A DNA stretch of 64,000 bases from Agromyces humatus. Its GTDB lineage: Bacteria; Actinomycetota; Actinomycetes; Actinomycetales; Microbacteriaceae. Both the position numbers and the translations under genes were made by a program. The stretch covers positions 124,001 through 188,000 of the forward strand of contig NZ_JAJQPD010000004.1 in assembly GCF_021228295.1 (NCBI RefSeq), read 5' to 3'. Positions 9,195 to 18,743 of the stretch are shown here, one piece after another (the stretch's first letter is position 1; every line of letters begins with the position of its first letter). A model generated the notes under the pieces. It did not search any database. It had not been told where the DNA came from and saw nothing but the letters and a program-made list of their open reading frames with translations.

Positions 9195-10433
9195 TCAGTC
9201 GGGCCGGGGGCGCTCGGCTTCGCGGCTCCCCTGCGGCTCCTCGCACGCGACCATGTTCTCGGCGGCGACGCTCGGCGCGACGAGGCCGGCACCGACGATC
9301 ACCGCGATGGTGGCCGCGAGCCCGCCGATGAGCACACGCGACCGCATGCGGATGCCGTGCGCGCCGTGGCGGAACGGGTCTTCGATCCACCGCTTCGACA
9401 GGCCGGCGACCAGGAGCGAGAAGGCCACGAGCAGCACCATGAGCCACGGCGGACTCGGCACGCCGGTGATGTACGGCGTGAACATGAAGATCGGCCAGTG
9501 CCAGAGGTAGAGCGAGTACGACACGTCGCCGACCCATTGCACCGGCCGTAGCCCGGCAAGGCGCGCGGTCGACAGCGGGCCGGCGGGCATGCCCGCCCAG
9601 ATCACCGCCATCGTGCCGACGACGGGGATGAGCACGACCAGCCCGGGGAACACCTCGGGCGTGCGGAACGACACGATCGGCACGACGATGAGCACGAGCC
9701 CGATCCACGAGACTGCGGTGCGCAGGCGGTCGTTGCCCGGCCACGGCCTGCTCGCGACGATCGCGAGGATGCCGCCGACGCCGAATTCCCACGTACGCGA
9801 CAGCGTCGAGAAGTAGGCGAGATTGTGGTCGTCGGCGGTGAGCACGAGCGAGTGCACGAACGAGGCGACGGTGACCGCGCCGAGCACCGCGAGCACCGTG
9901 CCCACCGAGGCTGACCCGCGACGGGTCGCGATCCACAGCCCGACGACGATCAGCAGCGGCCAGAAGAGGTAGAACTGCTCCTCGACCGAGAGCGACCAGA
10001 AGTGCTGCACGGGGGTCGACTCGAGGTCGGCGCGCTGCGGGATCTGCGAGTCGATCGCGAGCTGCCAGTTCTCGTAGTAGAGCGTGCTCGCGACGATCTC
10101 GCGGAACCAGGTCGCCCACAGACGCTGCGGCACGAAGAGCAGCGTCATCGCCGAGATGACGAGCAACGCGGCGACCGCTGCCGGAAGGATGCGCCGCGCA
10201 CGTCGCATGTAGAAGTTGCGCAGCGAGATGCTGCCGCGCTGCTCGGCTTCGCGCATCAGCAGACCGGTGATGAGGAAGCCCGAGACGACGAAGAAGACGT
10301 CGACGCCCATGTAGCCTGCGGGGGCGACGGCCGGCCATCCGTGATGGAAGAGGACCGCGCCGACGGCCACGGCCCGAAGTGCCTGGATTTCGGGTCGTGC
10401 GGTGGATCTGGCGGGTGGCGGTGGTGCGGCCAT
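9195..10433 (-). CDS. Membrane acyltransferase (acyltransferase 3 family, OafA-like)
   Basis: 412 residues, about ten hydrophobic segments. The family motifs are clear: RPEIQALRAVAVGAVLFHHG with the catalytic-type His (H30/H31 region), GYMGVDVFFVVSGFLITGLL, MRRARRILPAAV, STPVQHFWSLSVEEQFYLFW and SYSLYLWHWPIF. Such enzymes O-acylate cell-wall glycans or extracellular polysaccharides. Many actinobacterial members carry an extra C-terminal SGNH domain; here the protein ends soon after the last membrane helix with ENMVACEEPQGSREAERPRP, so that domain is absent. It is separated from tuf by a strong terminator. Confidence 0.9.
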   Translation of the reverse strand: MAAPPPPARSTARPEIQALRAVAVGAVLFHHGWPAVAPAGYMGVDVFFVVSGFLITGLLMREAEQRGSISLRNFYMRRARRILPAAVAALLVISAMTLLFVPQRLWATWFREIVASTLYYENWQLAIDSQIPQRADLESTPVQHFWSLSVEEQFYLFWPLLIVVGLWIATRRGSASVGTVLAVLGAVTVASFVHSLVLTADDHNLAYFSTLSRTWEFGVGGILAIVASRPWPGNDRLRTAVSWIGLVLIVVPIVSFRTPEVFPGLVVLIPVVGTMAVIWAGMPAGPLSTARLAGLRPVQWVGDVSYSLYLWHWPIFMFTPYITGVPSPPWLMVLLVAFSLLVAGLSKRWIEDPFRHGAHGIRMRSRVLIGGLAATIAVIVGAGLVAPSVAAENMVACEEPQGSREAERPRPD

Positions 10434-10496
10434 CCGTACCAGCGTAAACGCGACGACCCCTCAGGAAGAATCGCTCGCGCGTTTATTGCAGCGAAA

Positions 10497-10523
10497 GGGG
10501 GCCGGGCCGTAGGCCCGACCCCC
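10497..10523 (-). terminator. Terminator downstream of tuf
   Basis: GGGGG-C-CGGGCC, loop GTA, GGCCCG-A-CCCCC with one mismatch. On the minus strand the stem is followed by TTTCG. It lies between the tuf stop and the acyltransferase start and probably ends the str operon transcript. Confidence 0.8.
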
Positions 10524-10546
10524 TCACAGGTCGCGTATCGCGAAGA

Positions 10547-11740
<1,194 letters not shown>

Positions 11741-11825
11741 TGTGGGTCCTCCTCAGGACTCGTGTAGACACCCCGGGCGCTGGATTGCGACCGGTGTGCT
11801 ACGGGGGTTGTGTTGATATGTTACG

Positions 11826-11841
11826 CGACCCGGGTGGGTCG
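11826..11841 (-). promoter_or_regulatory. Short hairpin in the fusA-tuf intergenic gap
   Basis: CGACCC-GGGT-GGGTCG, a 6-bp stem with a 4-nt loop just after the fusA stop on the minus strand. The 112-nt gap to tuf is large for this operon. The hairpin may modulate read-through or mark an RNA processing site; there is no T tract. Confidence 0.35.
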
Positions 11842-11852
11842 TGCGGGCAGGG

Positions 11853-13967
11853 CTATTCGCCCTTGTTCTTCTGGACGATCTCGTCGGCCACAGCCTTCGG
11901 GACCTCCGCGTAGCTCTCGAACTCCATCGAGTACACGGCGCGGCCCGAGGTCTTCGACCGCAGGTCGCCGATGTAACCGAACATCTCCGAGAGCGGGACG
12001 TGCGCACGCACGACCTTCACACCGGCGGCGTCCTCCATGGACTGGATCTGACCGCGGCGCGAGTTCAGGTCGCCGATGACGTCGCCCATGTACTCCTCGG
12101 GAGTACGGACCTCGACGCTCATCAGCGGTTCGAGCAGAACGGGGTTCGCCTTGCGAGCGGCTTCCTTGAAGCCCATCGACCCGGCGATCTTGAACGCCAT
12201 CTCCGAGGAGTCGACGTCGTGGGCGGCGCCGTCGAGCAGGATGCCCTTGACACCGACCATGGGGTAGCCCGCGAGGATGCCGTACTGCATGGCGTCCTGG
12301 AAGCCGGCGTCGACCGAGGGGATGTACTCGCGCGGAACGCGGCCACCCGAGACCTTGTTCTCGAACTCGTACGTCTTCTCGGCCGTGACGTCGAGGGGCT
12401 CGAGCGCGAACTGGATCTTCGCGAACTGGCCCGAACCACCCGTCTGCTTCTTGTGGGTGTAGTCGTGCTTCTCGACCGCGCGCTTGATCGTCTCGCGGTA
12501 CGCGACCTGCGGCTTGCCCACGTTGGCCTCGACCTTGAACTCCCGCTTCATGCGGTCGACGAGGATGTCGAGGTGCAGCTCGCCCATTCCCTTGATCACG
12601 GTCTGGCCGGTTTCGGGGTTGAGCTCGGTGCGGAAGGTCGGGTCTTCTTCGGCGAGCTTCTGGATGGCCGTGCCGAGCTTCTCCTGGTCGGCCTTCGTCT
12701 TCGGCTCGATCGCGACCTCGATGACCGGGGCCGGGAACGTCATCGACTCGAGCACGACCTGCTGGTCGGGGTCGCACAGGGTGTCACCGGTGGTGGTGTC
12801 CTTCAGGCCGATGACCGCGTAGATGTTGCCCGCGGTGACCGAGTCGACGGGGTTCTCCTTGTTGGCGTGCATCTGGAAGATCTTGCCGATGCGCTCCTTC
12901 TTGCCCTTGGTCGAGTTGATGACCTGGGCGCCCGAGTCGAGGTGACCCGAGTACACGCGCACGTAGGTGAGGCGACCGAAGAAGGGGTGCACGGCGACCT
13001 TGAACGCGAGGGCCGCGAAGGGGTCGTTCGCGTCGGGGTGACGCTCGATGACCTCGTCTTCGTTGCGGGGGTTGCGGCCCTCGATGGCGGGGACGTCGAG
13101 CGGCGACGGGAGGAAGTCGACCACCGCGTCGAGCATCGGCTGCACGCCGCGGTTCTTGAAGGCCGAGCCGCAGAGCACCGGGTAGATCTCGGAGTTGACG
13201 ACCATCTTGCGGATGGCGCCCTTGATCTCGGCGACCGTGAGCTCTTCGCCGCCGAAGTACTTCTCGAGGAGTGCGTCGTCGGACTCGGCGACGGTCTCGA
13301 GCAGCGTGTGGCGGTACTCGTCCGCCTTCTCCTTGAGATCGGCGGGGATCTCCTGCACCTCGTACTTGGCACCCATCGTCACGTCGCCCTTGGCGTCGCC
13401 GGGCCACACCAGGGCCCGCATCTCGATGAGGTCGACGACGCCGATGAAGTCGTTCTCGGCGCCGATCGGCAGCTGCAGCACGAGCGGCTTCGCGCCGAGG
13501 CGCGAGACGATCGTGTCGACGGTGAAGTAGAAGTCGGCACCGAGCTTGTCCATCTTGTTGACGAAGCAGATGCGCGGCACGTCGTACTTGTCAGCCTGGC
13601 GCCAGACGGTCTCGGACTGGGGCTCGACACCCTCTTTGCCGTCGAAGACGGCGACCGCGCCGTCGAGCACGCGGAGCGAGCGCTCGACCTCGACCGTGAA
13701 GTCGACGTGGCCGGGGGTGTCGATGATGTTGATCTGGTTCTTGTCCCAGAAGCAGGTCACGGCGGCAGACGTGATCGTGATGCCGCGCTCCTTCTCCTGT
13801 TCCATCCAGTCGGTCGTCGAGGCACCGTCGTGCGTCTCGCCGAGCTTGTGGTTGACGCCCGTGTAGAACAGGATGCGCTCGGTGGTGGTGGTCTTGCCGG
13901 CATCGATGTGCGCCATGATGCCGATGTTGCGGACCTTGCTCAGGTCGGTGAGCACGTCTTGTGCCAC
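11853..13967 (-). CDS. fusA: Translation elongation factor G
   Basis: 704 residues, normal length. G1 is [20 protein letters not shown]3 [16 protein letters not shown]4 NKMDK. Domain IV contains [20 protein letters not shown] and the C-terminal domain [23 protein letters not shown] drives translocation and ribosome recycling. It lies between rpsG and tuf and has a good GGAGG ribosome binding site. No paralogue is visible here. Confidence 0.99.
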   Translation of the reverse strand: MAQDVLTDLSKVRNIGIMAHIDAGKTTTTERILFYTGVNHKLGETHDGASTTDWMEQEKERGITITSAAVTCFWDKNQINIIDTPGHVDFTVEVERSLRVLDGAVAVFDGKEGVEPQSETVWRQADKYDVPRICFVNKMDKLGADFYFTVDTIVSRLGAKPLVLQLPIGAENDFIGVVDLIEMRALVWPGDAKGDVTMGAKYEVQEIPADLKEKADEYRHTLLETVAESDDALLEKYFGGEELTVAEIKGAIRKMVVNSEIYPVLCGSAFKNRGVQPMLDAVVDFLPSPLDVPAIEGRNPRNEDEVIERHPDANDPFAALAFKVAVHPFFGRLTYVRVYSGHLDSGAQVINSTKGKKERIGKIFQMHANKENPVDSVTAGNIYAVIGLKDTTTGDTLCDPDQQVVLESMTFPAPVIEVAIEPKTKADQEKLGTAIQKLAEEDPTFRTELNPETGQTVIKGMGELHLDILVDRMKREFKVEANVGKPQVAYRETIKRAVEKHDYTHKKQTGGSGQFAKIQFALEPLDVTAEKTYEFENKVSGGRVPREYIPSVDAGFQDAMQYGILAGYPMVGVKGILLDGAAHDVDSSEMAFKIAGSMGFKEAARKANPVLLEPLMSVEVRTPEEYMGDVIGDLNSRRGQIQSMEDAAGVKVVRAHVPLSEMFGYIGDLRSKTSGRAVYSMEFESYAEVPKAVADEIVQKNKGE

Positions 13968-14007
13968 GGGGGTTCCTCCGGAGGATTCAGGCAGGGGAAG
14001 GGAGTGC

Positions 14008-14044
14008 GAGCGGATGCCCCGACGCGGGGCCGGGACATCCGCTC
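14008..14044 (-). terminator. Hairpin between rpsG and fusA
   Basis: Outer stem GAGCGGATG / CATCCGCTC (9 bp), inner stem CCCCG-acg-CGGGG, with a 6-nt bulge. It lies inside the str operon between the rpsG stop and the fusA start, so it may attenuate transcription rather than end it. Its right arm contains one copy of the recurring GGGACATCCGCTC word. Confidence 0.55.
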
Positions 14045-14050
14045 AGCCCA

Positions 14051-14521
14051 TTACCAGCGGTAGTGGGCGAAGGCGCGGTTCGACTCGGCCATCTTGTGCG
14101 TGTCTTCGCGGCGCTTGACCGCGGCACCGAGGCCGTTCGAGGCGTCGAGGATCTCGTTGGTGAGACGCTCGGTCATGGTCTTCTCGCGACGAGCCTTGGC
14201 GTAGCTGGTGAGCCAGCGGAGGGCCAGGGTGTTGGCGCGGTGGGGCTTGACCTCGACGGGGACCTGGTAGGTCGAGCCGCCGACGCGGCGCGAGCGCACC
14301 TCGAGGGTGGGGCGCACGTTGTCGAGCGCCTTCTTGAGGGTGGCGACCGCGTCTTGACCCGACTTGGTGGCGACGTTCTCGAGCGCGTCGTAGACGATGC
14401 GCTGCGCGAGGTCCTTCTTGCCATCGATGAGGATCTTGTTGACGAGCTGGCTGACGACCGGCGAACCGTAGACCGGGTCGGCGACGACGGGGCGCTTCGG
14501 AGCGGGACCCTTGCGAGGCAT
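14051..14521 (-). CDS. rpsG: 30S ribosomal protein S7
   Basis: 156 residues, normal length. [20 protein letters not shown], the RNA-binding beta ribbon ([20 protein letters not shown]) and the C-terminal [11 protein letters not shown] are typical. S7 nucleates the 30S head. Its start codon overlaps the rpsL stop by one base. Confidence 0.99.
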   Translation of the reverse strand: MPRKGPAPKRPVVADPVYGSPVVSQLVNKILIDGKKDLAQRIVYDALENVATKSGQDAVATLKKALDNVRPTLEVRSRRVGGSTYQVPVEVKPHRANTLALRWLTSYAKARREKTMTERLTNEILDASNGLGAAVKRREDTHKMAESNRAFAHYRW

Positions 14522-14895
14522 TACTTCTTCTCCATCTTCGCGCCGTAGCGGCTACGAGCCTGCTTGCGGTTCTTCACGGCCTGCGTGTCGAGCGCGCCGC
14601 GGATGATCTTGTAGCGCACGCCGGGGAGGTCCTTCACACGACCGCCGCGCACGAGCACCATCGAGTGCTCCTGCAGGTTGTGGCCCTCACCGGGGATGTA
14701 GGCGGTGACCTCGGTGCCGTTCGAGAGCTTCACACGAGCGACCTTGCGGAGCGCGGAGTTCGGCTTCTTCGGGGTGGTGGTGTACACACGCGTGCACACG
14801 CCGCGCTGCTGGGGGTTGGCCTTCAGGGCGGGAGCCTTGGTCTTGGTGACCTTCGGCGAGCGACCCTTGCGGACCAACTGCTGAATGGTTGGCAC
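14521..14895 (-). CDS. rpsL: 30S ribosomal protein S12
   Basis: 124 residues. [31 protein letters not shown] and [20 protein letters not shown] are present. The residues usually changed in streptomycin resistance, in the PKKPNS loop and the GGRVKDLPG loop, look wild type. S12 monitors codon-anticodon pairing. It is the first gene of the str operon, with a leader of about 245 nt from the proposed promoter at 15147-15175. Confidence 0.99.
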   Translation of the reverse strand: MPTIQQLVRKGRSPKVTKTKAPALKANPQQRGVCTRVYTTTPKKPNSALRKVARVKLSNGTEVTAYIPGEGHNLQEHSMVLVRGGRVKDLPGVRYKIIRGALDTQAVKNRKQARSRYGAKMEKK

Positions 14896-14949
14896 TGCTT
14901 CTCCTTGTTGTGCTGCACGGTGACAGCGTTGATGGAATTCACATCACGA

Positions 14950-14990
14950 CCCACCGGCCCTGCAGAACTGCAGGGCCTTCAACTGGTGGG
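14950..14990 (-). promoter_or_regulatory. Strong hairpin in the rpsL leader
   Basis: GGCCCTGCAG-AA-CTGCAGGGCC (14956-14977) inside an outer CCCACC/GGTGGG pairing. It lies 55-95 nt upstream of the rpsL start, downstream of the proposed promoter, so it is part of the mRNA leader. It could be an attenuator or a protein-binding site; it resembles no riboswitch I recognise. Confidence 0.55.
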
Positions 14991-15146
14991 TATGCCGTGG
15001 GGGCGACCCGTCGGGTGCCCGTGGAGTGTGCGACCGATGTCTGCTCGCCCCCTGCCCCGTCGTCCACGATCGAATGTCACAGCATCGAATGTCGCAGCCG
15101 ACCGGCGGGCAGGAATCAAGCGCGCGTCAACGCGCACACCCGATCA

Positions 15147-15175
15147 ATGGTAATGCCGCGTAACCTTGCGGTCAA
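15147..15175 (-). promoter_or_regulatory. Promoter of the rpsL-rpsG-fusA-tuf operon
   Basis: Minus-strand TTGACC, 17-nt spacer, TACCAT: a near-consensus housekeeping-sigma promoter in the 314-bp gap between rpsL and the gene ending at 15210. It gives a leader of about 245 nt. The rest of 14896-15209 holds only the leader hairpin. Confidence 0.7.
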
Positions 15176-15209
15176 ATGACGGTCGGATGTCCCGTGCGGG
15201 GCCGGTGCG

Positions 15210-15875
15210 TCACCCGAGCCAGCCCGGGGAGTCGACTTCGCGATCGAGGTCGGCGAGGAGGTCTTCGATCTGGGGCTCGACGAACTCCGCGACCGCCACG
15301 CCGATGCGCTCGCGGTGGTGGGTCAGTTCGCTGCAGATGCGGCGGCCGAGCTGCTTCGCGAAGTCGTCGGCGAGGCGGACCTCTTCGCGCAGCGCCTCCT
15401 TCTCGTCCATGGTGAACGGCCTCGGCGCGGGCTCGGCTGCCTCGGCTGCCTCGGCGGCCGCATCGGCCTCGAGGCCGGTGAGGGTGAAGAGGAAGGGCTG
15501 GTCGGGCTGGGGCTCGGGGTCGAGCTCGAGTCCCAGGAACTCGGGGTCGAGCCCCTCGCCCGCCCGGTACGGCCTGCGTGCCTTGCGCTCCTCGGCGAGA
15601 CGGATCTCGCGGTGCAGCATGGGCAGGTTGCGCGCGGTGTAGTCGTCGACGGCGAGGTCGATGATGCCCTTCATGCGCATCGAGAACGCATGCTGCACGG
15701 GGTGCGGCACGTCGACCTCGAGACCCGCGGCGACGAGGATCGGCGAGCCGAAGCACCGCTGGCAGAGCCGCACGCGGGCGCGGTGCGTGCCGGGCCGCCA
15801 CCGCGGCAGCCAGGCGAGCCAGCGGTCGACCTCGTGGCTCACGCGCGCCTCGACGGAACCCTCCACGGAGTTCAC
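15210..15875 (-). CDS. Conserved-looking protein of unknown function
   Basis: 221 residues. No family recognised. The N-terminal part has a possible metal-binding or redox pair (RLCQRCFGSPILV) followed by VDVPHPVQHAFSMRMKGIID. Residues 95-150 are acidic and Pro/Glu/Ala-rich, and the C-terminus is helical (DEKEALREEVRLADDFAKQL). No signal peptide or membrane segment, so it is probably cytoplasmic. It lies between a membrane-protein gene and the str operon promoter on the same strand; its stop is only 35 nt from the proposed -35 box. Confidence 0.75.
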   Translation of the reverse strand: MNSVEGSVEARVSHEVDRWLAWLPRWRPGTHRARVRLCQRCFGSPILVAAGLEVDVPHPVQHAFSMRMKGIIDLAVDDYTARNLPMLHREIRLAEERKARRPYRAGEGLDPEFLGLELDPEPQPDQPFLFTLTGLEADAAAEAAEAAEPAPRPFTMDEKEALREEVRLADDFAKQLGRRICSELTHHRERIGVAVAEFVEPQIEDLLADLDREVDSPGWLG

Positions 15876-15930
15876 GATACTGCGACGGATGTCCTGCAGT
15901 GATGACCGGGTGAACGGGTGGCGCGTCGTG

Positions 15931-15950
15931 CGAGCCCCCTCGGGGGTTCG
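15931..15950 (-). terminator. Terminator after the four-helix membrane protein gene
   Basis: CGAGCCCCC-tc-GGGGGTTCG stem with one G:U pair, placed between the stop at 15960 and the next minus-strand start at 15875. Confidence 0.6.
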
Positions 15951-15959
15951 GCACCGTCG

Positions 15960-16436
15960 TCATTCATCCTCATCGCGTTCCCACGGCCACCGAGGGCGCT
16001 GTGCTCCGCCCTGCTCGCCCCGCGAGACGAGCACCGCGAACGAGGTGACGAGGGCCGCGAGCGCCGGGATGAGCAGCCCGAACCAGCCGACCGCGAAGCC
16101 GAGGCCGAAGAGCACGCTCGCGAGCGCCGTGCCGGTCGCGAGCGAGAAGCCGACGATCGCGACGATGAGGGCGGCGAGCCACGTCCAGAGCACCGCGAGC
16201 AGCACGGGCCCGGCCATGCGCTGCGGTCGGCGCAGCGCCCGACCGAGATGCAGGAGCAGCGCGGCGACGGCGGCCGCGACGATCGCCGGCCCGACGAGCA
16301 GCCCGGCATCACGGCTGGCGATGACCTCGGCGTCGGTGAAGAGGCTGACGAAGCCGTAGGCGCACACGACGAGCGCGAGGTACGCCGCCGCCGAGAACGC
16401 GGCCACGACCCACGCCGATCGACGCAGCTGGTCCAT
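15960..16436 (-). CDS. Small integral membrane protein, four predicted helices
   Basis: 158 residues from ATG 16436. Hydrophobic segments lie at about residues 8-32, 45-63, 75-102 and 108-137, and the tail is charged (RPRWPWERDEDE). The layout looks like a small actinobacterial DUF6121-type membrane protein, but I recall that name only loosely. An in-frame ATG at 16454 would add six residues. Neither start has a strong ribosome binding site. It is divergent from the gene at 16561. Confidence 0.65.
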   Translation of the reverse strand: MDQLRRSAWVVAAFSAAAYLALVVCAYGFVSLFTDAEVIASRDAGLLVGPAIVAAAVAALLLHLGRALRRPQRMAGPVLLAVLWTWLAALIVAIVGFSLATGTALASVLFGLGFAVGWFGLLIPALAALVTSFAVLVSRGEQGGAQRPRWPWERDEDE

Positions 16437-16560
16437 GGGTTCGAGCCTACGCATCCATGTGCCGCGGGCCTCGTCGCGGACGCCGGGCGTCCGACGTCGC
16501 GAGCGCCCGTGCGTGGGATCGGTAGGGTCGATGCGACGCTCCGAATCCGAAAGGCCGACC

Positions 16561-17187
16561 GTGAAGCCGACCGACGCCACCCTCAGCGCGATGCCCGACC
16601 AGTTCCGCCGCACCCGCTCGACGACCCGCACCGCAGTGTTCGCGACGGTCGCCGCCGCCGCGCTCATCGGCCTCGTGCTCGCCGTCGTCAACTTCGATGC
16701 GATCGTCGTCGACTCCTCCGACATGAGCGGGCGGCGCGCCGGAATGAGCGGCCTCGTCGCCCCGGGCACGGTGGCGCTCTCGGCATTCTTCGCATTCCTG
16801 TTCGGATGGCTCGCCGTCGGCGGTTCGCACACGTGGCGGCTGCTCCCCTCGGGTGCGCCGCTCTCGCGTCGCGTCTTCCGCATCGACTGCGACGCCGAGA
16901 CGGCCGGGCGGTGGCACGCCGCGTTCGCGAGCGGCGACCCCGCCCAGTACCTGCCGATCGGCAGCCACAAGCAGGGTGAGACGTTCGTCGGCGTCTACGT
17001 CTCGACCGACGAGCAGGTCGCCTTCGTCACCGTGGCGCACGGCACCGGGGAGTCGACGCGCACGTGGCCCCTCATCACATTGCGCGACCGTGCCTACGTG
17101 CAGCTGAAGAACCTCGCCGCCGGAGACTTCGGCAGGCCCCCGAAACAGCGAGTCGCCGGTTCGATCGACCCCTTCCTGCGGGGCTGA
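16561..17187 (+). CDS. Membrane-anchored protein of unknown function
   Basis: 208 residues from GTG 16561, chosen for AAAGG 7 nt upstream; upstream in-frame codons look like shadow sequence. Two hydrophobic segments (about residues 25-47 and 65-90) are followed by a soluble domain containing RIDCDAETAGRWHAAFASGD and GESTRTWPLITLRDRAYVQL. It is probably co-transcribed with the next gene, 3 nt downstream, which also has two N-terminal membrane segments. Function unknown. Confidence 0.75.
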   Translation: MKPTDATLSAMPDQFRRTRSTTRTAVFATVAAAALIGLVLAVVNFDAIVVDSSDMSGRRAGMSGLVAPGTVALSAFFAFLFGWLAVGGSHTWRLLPSGAPLSRRVFRIDCDAETAGRWHAAFASGDPAQYLPIGSHKQGETFVGVYVSTDEQVAFVTVAHGTGESTRTWPLITLRDRAYVQLKNLAAGDFGRPPKQRVAGSIDPFLRG

Positions 17188-17190
17188 CCG

Positions 17191-17937
17191 GTGCAGGTCG
17201 TTCCCACGGGCGAGCCCGCCCGGTACGAGGTGCCGCTCGACCTCGCGAAGGTGCACACCGCCGGCAGATGGAACTCCGGCTTCATCGTCGTCGGCGTGCT
17301 GCTGTGCATCGCGTCGCTCGCCGGCCTCTGGGCGATGCTCGCCACGGACTTCGGGTCGTGGTTCACCATCACGCTCGTCGCCGTCTTCTCGGCGGCCTCG
17401 GTCGGCCTCGTGGTGACGAGCGTGCTGCGCCGGCGCATGCTCCTGCTGCTCGTGGGCGACTCGAGCGCGGCGTGCACCATCACCGAGCGCGGCCTGACCC
17501 TCGCCGGTGCACCCGAGGTCGAGTGGAACGAACTCGTCTTCGTCGCGGTGCTCAACGATCGCCCCCGAACGAACCGCCTGCGCTCGGTGCCGGTCTACGG
17601 CTGGTTCGGCCGGCTCGCCCTCAAGGCCGGCAACGGCACGGTGCTCTGCGAACTCGCGGTCCGCGACGGCGAATCGCTGCGGCGACGTTGCGCCTCCCCC
17701 GCCGCGGCCAAGCGCATCACGCTGTACGGCCGGTGGCCCGACGGTTCCCGTCGCGGGGTGCTGCCGCTGCTGCTCGACGCGGTGCTCTCAGAGCAGTCGA
17801 CCCAAGATGTCGTGCGAGCCCTGTTCGCGGCCGCGAGCGCACACGACATCCCCGCGATCCTGCACGAGTCGTCGCTCGACAGCCTCAGGTGGAAGGCGCC
17901 GCAGCTCGACCCGAAGTGGCCGGCCGAGACGCGTTGA
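17191..17937 (+). CDS. Membrane protein of unknown function, partner of the preceding gene
   Basis: 248 residues from GTG 17191. Two membrane segments at about residues 32-52 and 58-80 (FIVVGVLLCIASLAGLWAML, TLVAVFSAASVGLVVTSVLR) precede a soluble domain of about 165 residues with no motif I recognise. The same topology as its neighbour suggests the two form a pair. Confidence 0.75.
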   Translation: MQVVPTGEPARYEVPLDLAKVHTAGRWNSGFIVVGVLLCIASLAGLWAMLATDFGSWFTITLVAVFSAASVGLVVTSVLRRRMLLLLVGDSSAACTITERGLTLAGAPEVEWNELVFVAVLNDRPRTNRLRSVPVYGWFGRLALKAGNGTVLCELAVRDGESLRRRCASPAAAKRITLYGRWPDGSRRGVLPLLLDAVLSEQSTQDVVRALFAAASAHDIPAILHESSLDSLRWKAPQLDPKWPAETR

Positions 17938-17970
17938 CCCTGAGGGCCCGCCGCGGCACCGGTTCTGAGC

Positions 17971-18303
17971 TCACCAGCCCGGAACCCCCTGGCAGGCCTC
18001 GCCGAGGGGGTTGAAGCCGATGTTCGGGTCCGTGAAGAGCGCCCACGCACCGGCGGCGTCGCCGGCTCGTGCTGCGGCTTCCATGCGGTGCAGCGTCGCG
18101 ACCGCGACGGGATGCCAGTCGAGGTAGGCGGTCTCGGCGATGCCCGCGGTGCCGGCGGCGAGCACGGCACGCACCGACTCGATGCGCTCGGCGAGCTGCG
18201 GCACCGCCGACGGCTTCATGGTTGCGAGGATGCCGGTCTCGACGAGATCGAGTACGGGCTGACGCAGCTCTTCACAGCGCGAGGCGAGGGCATCGCTCGT
18301 CAT
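17971..18303 (-). CDS. Small helical protein at the edge of the T7SS/toxin locus
   Basis: 110 residues from ATG 18303, which overlaps the upstream stop (ATGA). Mostly helical: SRCEELRQPVLDLVETGILA, AVPQLAERIESVRAVLAAGT, then FTDPNIGFNPLGEACQGVPG W. No signal peptide. Second gene of a two-gene operon whose promoter carries the same palindrome as the WXG/toxin operon, so it is probably part of that system, perhaps as a chaperone or immunity protein; that is inference. Confidence 0.7.
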   Translation of the reverse strand: MTSDALASRCEELRQPVLDLVETGILATMKPSAVPQLAERIESVRAVLAAGTAGIAETAYLDWHPVAVATLHRMEAAARAGDAAGAWALFTDPNIGFNPLGEACQGVPGW

Positions 18304-18584
18304 TCGGACTGCCCGGTCGTGCCGTCGATCACGAACTTCTCGGGCGGCGTGCGCACTCCGTCGAGGAACGCACCGAGGCCGGCCTCGAAGTTCACGGCAG
18401 AACCCACGAAGAGCACCGACTCGTCGGGAGCGACGTAGATCTTGCCGCCACCGCGGATCGCGTGCACGACGCACACGCCCGCCTCGTCGGCGAGCTCGAC
18501 GACGTTCAGCCGAGTATCGGGGGTGAGCTTCGCGAAGTACGCGGTTCCGACCTCGGTGAGTCGTTGGATGTCGATCGCGGCCAT
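18300..18584 (-). CDS. Small protein of unknown function, probable T7SS accessory
   Basis: 94 residues from ATG 18584 (AAAGGGG upstream). The sequence MAAIDIQRLTEVGTAYFAKL, then VVHAIRGGGKIYVAPDESVL, predicts a small alpha/beta fold without membrane segments. No family recognised. It is the first gene after the palindrome-24 nt-TAGGAT promoter, and this shared control is the main reason to link it with secretion or immunity. Confidence 0.7.
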   Translation of the reverse strand: MAAIDIQRLTEVGTAYFAKLTPDTRLNVVELADEAGVCVVHAIRGGGKIYVAPDESVLFVGSAVNFEAGLGAFLDGVRTPPEKFVIDGTTGQSE

Positions 18585-18622
18585 CGGATGGCACCCCTTT
18601 CGAGAGTCACGGTACCCGCGGA

Positions 18623-18628
18623 ATCCTA
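18623..18628 (-). promoter_or_regulatory. -10 box TAGGAT of the 18584 operon
   Basis: Minus-strand TAGGAT, 38 nt before the start codon. There is no good -35 box; instead the palindrome at 18653-18666 ends exactly 24 nt upstream, as at 26590-26633. Confidence 0.55.
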
Positions 18629-18652
18629 TCGGGTCGCCCGGAGCCGGGCTCC

Positions 18653-18666
18653 GGGGAGCACTCCCC
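18653..18666. promoter_or_regulatory. Palindrome GGGGAGNNCTCCCC, copy 1
   Basis: Perfect GGGGAG-CA-CTCCCC. Spacing of 24 nt to the -10 box matches the copy at 26620-26633. Proposed operator of an unidentified activator for the T7SS/toxin locus. Confidence 0.65.
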
Positions 18667-18683
18667 ATATGCCCCTTCGGCAT

Positions 18684-18697
18684 GGGGAGGGCTGCCC
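18684..18697. promoter_or_regulatory. Palindrome GGGGAGNNCTCCCC, copy 2 (one mismatch)
   Basis: GGGGAG-GG-CTGCCC, inside a longer near-palindrome starting CATGGGGAG. It lies 31 bp from copy 1, about three helical turns, in the gap between the divergent 18584 and 18744 genes, and may serve either direction. Confidence 0.5.
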
Positions 18698-18743
18698 ATG
18701 CCCGCGCCGGTCGTGGAGACCGCGAACGGATACGCTGGACGGC

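Noticed and set aside
11841..14063. A 740-codon open frame antisense to fusA
   Set aside because: Shadow frame; composition typical of antisense frames in GC-rich genes and no recognisable domain.
17983..18012. AACCCCCT/AGGGGGTT stem as a dedicated terminator
   Set aside because: The right arm lies inside the coding end of the 17971 gene, so it may be coincidence; it could still act on the plus-strand transcript, but the evidence is thin.
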